Both the position numbers and the translations under genes were made by a program. A stretch of 64,000 nt of DNA. Origin: JBDFMH01 sp047238125 (lineage in GTDB: Bacteria; Pseudomonadota; Alphaproteobacteria; Sphingomonadales; Sphingomonadaceae). Position 1 is the stretch's first letter; each line of letters starts with the position of its first letter. This document shows, piece after piece, positions 60,182 through 64,000 of this stretch. Below the pieces are notes generated by a model that saw only the letters and a program-made list of their open reading frames with translations, was not told the DNA's origin and did not search any database. Location: NCBI RefSeq assembly GCF_047238125.1, contig NZ_JBDFMH010000001.1, positions 930,001 to 994,000 on the forward strand. The letters run 5' to 3'.

Positions 60182-61114
60182 ATGAAAGCCCGCGTCGGCG
60201 TGCTGATCTCGGGTCGCGGCTCGAACATGGCCGCCCTGCTTTACGCATCCCGCACGCCCGACTGCCCGTACGAAATCGTGCTGGTCGCCGCCAACGATCC
60301 GGACGCGCCCGGTCTGGCCCATGCCCGCGCCGAAGGGATCGAGACATTCGCGCTCAGCCACAAGGGGATGGCCCGCGCCGATTTCGACGATCGCATCGAT
60401 GCCGAGCTGCGCCGCGCCGCCGTCACCCATGTCGCGCTGGCCGGATACATGCGGCTGCTCTCGCCCGGCTTCGTCGATCGCTGGGCGGGGCGGATGGTCA
60501 ACATCCACCCCTCGCTGCTCCCGCTCTACAAGGGGCTCGACACGCACGCCCGCGCGCTCGAGGCTGGCGATACATACGCCGGCTGCTCGGTCCATCTCGT
60601 CACGCCCGAACTCGACGACGGCCCGGTCCTCGGACAGACCCGCGTCGCGATCCTGCCCGGCGATACGACGGAGACGCTGGCCGCGCGCGTGCTGATCGCC
60701 GAGCATCAGCTCTATCCGCGCGTGCTGGCCGAACTGGTGACCGCCGCCATCCGCCCCGATGCGCTGCTGGCGGAGGTCCGCGCCCGCGCGCTCGCGCTGC
60801 CCCGTGCAACCGAGAAGATCTCGCACGGCGCGCCCGGTTTCCTGATCGAAGGCGGCAAATTCTTCGCCTATTTCAGCGACAATCATCATGGCAGCGGCAC
60901 GATATCGCTGCTGACGAAGACGAGCGGCATCGAGGAGCAGGAGATGCTGATCGAGACCGATCCCGACCTTTATTACCGCCCCGCTTATTATGGCGCCGCC
61001 GGCTGGGTCGGGCTGCGGCTGGACGGCGGCGATCCCGATTGGGATCGGGTCGATCAGCGGCTGATCGCGAGCTGGCGACTGGTCGCGCCCCGCAAGCTGG
61101 CCGATCTGCTGTGA
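60182..61114 (+). CDS. purN: PurN glycinamide ribonucleotide formyltransferase fused to MmcQ/YjbR-type domain
   Basis: PurN transfers formyl from 10-formyl-tetrahydrofolate to GAR. Residues about 1-190 are a normal PurN: LISGRGSNMAALL, the HIS/PSLL motif in VNIHPSLLPLYKGLDTHARALEAG, and VTPELDDGPVLGQ. From about residue 203 a second domain begins: EKISHGAPGFLIEGGKFFAYFSDNHHG, LIETDPDLYYRPAYYGAAGWVGLRL and a C-terminal SWRLVAPRKLADLL. This reads as an MmcQ/YjbR (CyaY-like DNA-binding fold) domain. The fusion is 310 residues against about 190-215 for ordinary PurN. No frameshift separates the parts. It is coupled to the next gene by GTGA. Confidence 0.92.
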   Translation: MKARVGVLISGRGSNMAALLYASRTPDCPYEIVLVAANDPDAPGLAHARAEGIETFALSHKGMARADFDDRIDAELRRAAVTHVALAGYMRLLSPGFVDRWAGRMVNIHPSLLPLYKGLDTHARALEAGDTYAGCSVHLVTPELDDGPVLGQTRVAILPGDTTETLAARVLIAEHQLYPRVLAELVTAAIRPDALLAEVRARALALPRATEKISHGAPGFLIEGGKFFAYFSDNHHGSGTISLLTKTSGIEEQEMLIETDPDLYYRPAYYGAAGWVGLRLDGGDPDWDRVDQRLIASWRLVAPRKLADLL

Positions 61115-61737
61115 GCGACGAGCCCGAGACCCCGCGCGAGGAAGCCGCGCGCATCCGCCGCCGCTGGATCAATCTGGGCGAACTGCTGGCGGTGGCCGCG
61201 GTCGCCATCTCCGGCCTTACGCTCTGGCTCAACTGGAGCGAGCGGCGCGACGCCACCGTCGAGCAGACGAAGGTCGAGCGCCGCCAGACCGCACAGGCGG
61301 CCAGCATCGCGCTGGGTGGTGCCGCAGACGAAGATGGCCGCCGGCTCGAGATCGCCTCGCTCCGCGCCGACCAGTCGATCCAGGGGCAGACGATCCGCTT
61401 CCCGGCTGCGCTCGGTCTCGGCGCGGTCGAGACCACCGGTGATGCCCGCATAGAAGCCGACTGGATCGAGAAGCCGCTGCGCCGCGCGCTGAAGGGCGCG
61501 AAGGACGGCGCCCGCGGCGATCGCCGGCTGCCGGTGCTGATCACCACCCGTTTCTGGAGCGCCGGCGAGATCCGCACCGCCATCGGGCTCTACGATGTCG
61601 GCTATCGCTTCTCGGGCGGCGGCCTGCTGAACGATCGCGACGTACGGTTGACCGGCCTCAGCTATATCGGCCCAGCAACGCCCGCCCAATCAGCCGAGCG
61701 CCTGCAAGCCGCCTGGAAGACCCGCGCCGGCGGCTGA
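61111..61737 (+). CDS. Hypothetical single-pass membrane protein
   Basis: This 208-residue protein begins with a GTG at 61111 overlapping the purN stop. It has a charged cytoplasmic N-terminus, one transmembrane helix (LLAVAAVAISGLTLWLNW, about residues 24-41), a coiled-coil-like segment rich in Arg/Glu (SERRDATVEQTKVERRQ) and a C-terminal beta-rich domain (LPVLITTRFWSAGEIRTAIGLYDVGYRFSG). No family was recognised. The position suggests co-translation with PurN, but any link to purine synthesis is unproven. Confidence 0.72.
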   Translation: MSDEPETPREEAARIRRRWINLGELLAVAAVAISGLTLWLNWSERRDATVEQTKVERRQTAQAASIALGGAADEDGRRLEIASLRADQSIQGQTIRFPAALGLGAVETTGDARIEADWIEKPLRRALKGAKDGARGDRRLPVLITTRFWSAGEIRTAIGLYDVGYRFSGGGLLNDRDVRLTGLSYIGPATPAQSAERLQAAWKTRAGG

Positions 61738-61816
61738 TCACGGGGCTTGCCGTATCGCCGGGGCGGATCGGCGCACCATGTTGGACCGATCGACGGATAA
61801 GCTCGTTGGTCCGCAG

Positions 61817-62110
61817 ATGAAACGGCAACCGTCGAACCCTTCTGTGCGCGCGCTCGGCCTCATGCTGCTCGCCGGCTCTGCTGCGACCGCGCAGGATCTG
61901 CCGACGACCCAAATCGAGGATCATGGCGCGGTCGTGCGGCAGGACGCGCTGACCCGATCGCTGCTGCGCACGCCTCGCCCAGGGTCACAAAGCCCGTCCC
62001 CGGCGCAAAGGTCGGCTTGCGCCGCGCTGCCCCGCCTGCGCATTCAACATGGCTCGGACCATCCCAAGCTGCTCAGGCTGGAGGCTCACTGCCGTGATGC
62101 CGGGCTCTGA
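61817..62110 (+). CDS. Small hypothetical secreted protein
   Basis: This is a 97-residue ORF from the ATG at 61817. It has a possible signal peptide (SVRALGLMLLAGSAATAQ), preceded by a short basic start, and two cysteines in the mature part (SACAALPRL and EAHCRDAGL). The sequence after residue 50 is Arg/Pro/Ser-rich, which can also arise from non-coding high-GC DNA, so coding status is only moderately supported. It converges on a gene with a strong Shine-Dalgarno. No family recognised. Confidence 0.45.
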   Translation: MKRQPSNPSVRALGLMLLAGSAATAQDLPTTQIEDHGAVVRQDALTRSLLRTPRPGSQSPSPAQRSACAALPRLRIQHGSDHPKLLRLEAHCRDAGL

Positions 62111-62133
62111 TCCGGCCCGCACCGCCGAAATCT

Positions 62134-63027
62134 TCAATCCTCGAGCTTCGCCATCTCGGTAATGAGGCCACCCCGCTGGGTGAGCGCGGTACGATCCAGC
62201 GGCACGCGGTAGAGCGCGCGCAGGAACCGGCGATCGGCCTCGGAAAGCGCATTCGGGCGTCCGTCCCCCGCCTCGAACAGCGCCAGGATCGAACCCGCGG
62301 GCGATGCATCCGCGCTGCGGATCTCGGCCAACGCCACCATCGCCGCATAATCCGCCACCGAATTGAGCGGCACTCCGGTTGCCAGATCGACATCGATCAG
62401 CACGGTAGCAGTCGACATCGCCCGCACGGTGGGCGTGCGGATCATGCTGGCCGAATAGGATAGATTGGACGGAATGTTCGACGGCAGCGCCGATCCGCCG
62501 CCCTCGCTGGCGTCGCCCCCGCTCCAGACCGGCGGATCACCACCGATCTGGCCGTCGCGTCCGCGCAGGATCGTCTGATACCACCAGCGAACCGGTGCAT
62601 CGCCCGTCATCAGCGCGGTTCGATCGCTGGCCGAGACTTCGGCGAATCGCCGGCTTTTCTTCCTGAACACGGTCTGCGCTACGCCGGCCGCATCCTTGAT
62701 GAAGCTGACCGTGATGTTCGCACCGCAACCGGGCCGCGCGACGGGCACCTTGGCGGCCCGCGCGGCGGCTTCGATCCGCGCGGTCACCCGGTCCGCGATC
62801 GGCTTCGGCACGCCGATCGCCCGTGGGCAGATCGGATCGATCCAGCGCGCGATCGGCCGGTCGCCCTGCGCCACGCCGGTCTCGCGAACGAACGCCTGCG
62901 CTTCCTTGCGACGCGTCTCCGGATCGGTGCGCTTGCCCGATACGACGATGGTTGGCGTGTCAGGCGGGGATGCGGCGGTGCCAGCGGGCTGCGCGGCGGC
63001 CAACAGCATCAGGCTCGCGATCATCAT
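62134..63027 (-). CDS. Conserved hypothetical secreted protein
   Basis: This 297-residue protein has a signal peptide (MMIASLMLLAAAQPAGTA) and then TIVVSGKRTDPETRRKEAQAFVRETGVAQGDRPIARWIDPICPRAIGV, a pattern I recognise as recurring in sphingomonad proteins without a named function. Two cysteines (PICPR and PGCGANI) may pair. The middle holds a RWWYQTILRGRDGQIG segment, and the C-terminus is helical. Either of two adjacent ATGs (63027 or 63024) can start. GGGAGG lies just upstream, but the start region folds into a strong hairpin (63022-63057). Confidence 0.82.
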   Translation of the reverse strand: MMIASLMLLAAAQPAGTAASPPDTPTIVVSGKRTDPETRRKEAQAFVRETGVAQGDRPIARWIDPICPRAIGVPKPIADRVTARIEAAARAAKVPVARPGCGANITVSFIKDAAGVAQTVFRKKSRRFAEVSASDRTALMTGDAPVRWWYQTILRGRDGQIGGDPPVWSGGDASEGGGSALPSNIPSNLSYSASMIRTPTVRAMSTATVLIDVDLATGVPLNSVADYAAMVALAEIRSADASPAGSILALFEAGDGRPNALSEADRRFLRALYRVPLDRTALTQRGGLITEMAKLED

Positions 63028-63057
63028 CGGGCGACCTCCCTCGGATGCCCGATGATG
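63022..63057 (-). promoter_or_regulatory. Hairpin burying the start codon, Shine-Dalgarno in its loop
   Basis: Read on the minus strand, CATCATCGGGC (63057-63047) pairs perfectly over 11 bp with GCCCGATGATG (63032-63022). The second arm contains both candidate ATG codons, and the 14-nt loop contains the GGGAGG ribosome site. This could hold translation back or act as the end of the ndk transcript. Confidence 0.55.
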
Positions 63058-63076
63058 CCTTACCACATCACTGAAG

Positions 63077-63499
63077 TCAGCCGACAATTTCCTCGGGCTT
63101 GAAGAAGTAGTCGATCTCGATCTTGGCATTCTCCGGGCTGTCCGAACCATGCACCGAGTTCGCCTCGATCAATTCGGCGTGGACCTTGCGGATCGTGCCT
63201 TCGTCGGCGTTGGCCGGGTTGGTGGCGCCCATCACTTCGCGGTTCTTCGCGACGGCATTCTCGCCTTCCAGCACCTGCACGACGACCGGGCCGGAAATCA
63301 TGAACGAGACCAGCTCGCCGAAGAAGGGCCGTTCCTTGTGCACGGCATAGAAGCCCTCGGCCTGCTCCTTGCTCATCTGGATGCGCTTGGACGCGACGAC
63401 GCGCAGGCCGGCATCCTCCAGCATCTTGGTGACGGCGCCGGTCAGGTTGCGGCGGGTGGCATCGGGCTTGATGATCGAAAAGGTGCGTTCGGTCGCCAT
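63077..63499 (-). CDS. ndk: Nucleoside diphosphate kinase
   Basis: Ndk transfers the gamma phosphate between nucleoside di- and triphosphates. The 140-residue protein shows RTFSIIKPDATRRN, ELVSFMISGPVVVQVLEGENAV, REVMGATNPANADEGTIR and the catalytic-histidine segment NSVHGSDSPENAKIEIDYFF. The ATG at 63499 was chosen as the family start; the open frame continues 25 codons upstream without similarity. It lies on the minus strand between an unidentified secreted protein gene and a DUF6624 gene. Confidence 0.97.
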   Translation of the reverse strand: MATERTFSIIKPDATRRNLTGAVTKMLEDAGLRVVASKRIQMSKEQAEGFYAVHKERPFFGELVSFMISGPVVVQVLEGENAVAKNREVMGATNPANADEGTIRKVHAELIEANSVHGSDSPENAKIEIDYFFKPEEIVG

Positions 63500-63548
63500 G
63501 GCTTCAGCCAAGCTCCTGTGATGTGAGGCTGCGGAAAGTGGCGGCTCT

Positions 63549-64000
63549 CTAGGCGGGGTCACCGCTTTGCGCAACCCGCCAGCCGGTCTCGATCAGGAAG
63601 CGCCGATAGGCCGCCTTCCGCGCTGCCGGATCGGCCGGCGCTGGCCCGCTGGTCGCGCGGTGGCGGGTGATCGCATCCGCCAATGGTTCAAGCCCCACCG
63701 CCGCCCGCCGGGCGTCGACTTCGGCGGGATCGGCGATCGGGTTCGGTGCCATCATGCCCTGCGAGTCCCAGTGGAACTGGGTGCCGTAGCGCTGCGGCCG
63801 CCCTTCCATTACGGCGATCCGATCCGACAGCATCGCCGCCTGCCAGCGCGGTGCGGCACTTGCCGCCAGCGCCGCCAGCGCGCGCCTCTGAAATGCGGGC
63901 TGCGCGATCGCATGCTGCGCGATCAGCCAGGCGGCGTCTGCCGCCGCCGCGCCCACGCGCGCCGCATCGGGCCAGCCGCCATCCAGAAGGCTGTCGAGCA
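63549..64000 (-). CDS. DUF6624-type protein, C-terminal part
   Basis: The frame is open from the right edge to a stop at 63549-63551, giving about 150 residues without the N-terminus. It shows AAWLIAQHAIAQPAFQRRALAAL, LSDRIAVMEGRPQRYGTQFHWD, and PIADPAEVDARRAAVGLEPLADAI. This pattern (WLIxQH, then EGRPQxYGTQ, then VDxRRAxVGL) is that of a DUF6624-like family of unknown function common in Proteobacteria. The true start lies beyond the window. Confidence 0.8.
   Translation of the reverse strand, partial: LDSLLDGGWPDAARVGAAAADAAWLIAQHAIAQPAFQRRALAALAASAAPRWQAAMLSDRIAVMEGRPQRYGTQFHWDSQGMMAPNPIADPAEVDARRAAVGLEPLADAITRHRATSGPAPADPAARKAAYRRFLIETGWRVAQSGDPA

Noticed and set aside
1..64000. CRISPR arrays, rRNA genes, prophage or insertion sequences
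   Set aside because: No regularly spaced repeats, rRNA-like sequence, or transposase, integrase or phage structural proteins were found.

Overview
The window is a dense, high-GC stretch of chromosome from an alphaproteobacterium. It is most likely a sphingomonad (order Sphingomonadales, Sphingomonas-like). Pointers are the contiguous dusB-ntrB-ntrC-ntrY-ntrX-hfq-hflX block, a double-length Hfq, CckA, a fused IspDF, TrmFO, an HdaA-type initiator regulator, an alphaproteobacterial GTTC-N7-GTTC SOS box before recA, and many ATGA/GTGA/TTGA start-stop overlaps. No transposase, integrase, phage gene, CRISPR array or rRNA was seen.

Layout. 1-5065: end of an unknown gene, an NYN-LOTUS protein, lipA-ratA, and a pncC/CinA-secreted protein-ispDF operon on the minus strand. 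5149-14288: one long plus-strand run with dusB, two complete NtrB/C-type two-component systems (NtrBC, NtrYX), tandem-domain Hfq and HflX. 14299-23216: a minus-strand run with mazG, a membrane retropepsin, an MBL hydrolase, tatD, metG, holB, tmk and three cell-wall genes (PBP5-like carboxypeptidase, RlpA, MltB-type transglycosylase). 23340-23429: tRNA-Ser(TGA). 23445-29857: the most accessory-looking locus, a TpsB/ShlB-type outer-membrane transporter divergent from a FecR-domain protein with a roughly 400-residue alanine-rich tail, followed by a CHASE2/degenerate GGDEF/EAL protein. 29925-38046: DUF3597, gyrA, DUF952, DUF488, VOC, trmFO, EF-hand and alpha/beta-hydrolase genes. 38200-44177: recA with an SOS box, a single-domain receiver, cckA, DUF2062, smpB and dapA on the minus strand. 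44224-55536: a lytic transglycosylase, a GreB-like factor, DUF2490, PPK2, aspS, rnd, an I78 inhibitor, ppx and ppk1. 55540-57038: a decayed DUF389 gene. 57025-64000: hdaA, a DUF2066-like protein, purM, a PurN-YjbR fusion, small membrane or secreted proteins, ndk and a DUF6624 fragment.

Functionally the window is mainly housekeeping: nitrogen and redox signalling, translation, DNA replication and repair, peptidoglycan turnover, polyphosphate metabolism and purine synthesis. The best candidates for something under-described are the TpsB/FecR/CHASE2-EAL locus, the double Hfq, the PurN-YjbR fusion, and a start codon buried in a perfect 11-bp hairpin at 63022-63057. Start sites were chosen by overlap with the upstream gene, Shine-Dalgarno match and family N-terminus. 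No database search was run, so family names rest on recognised motifs.
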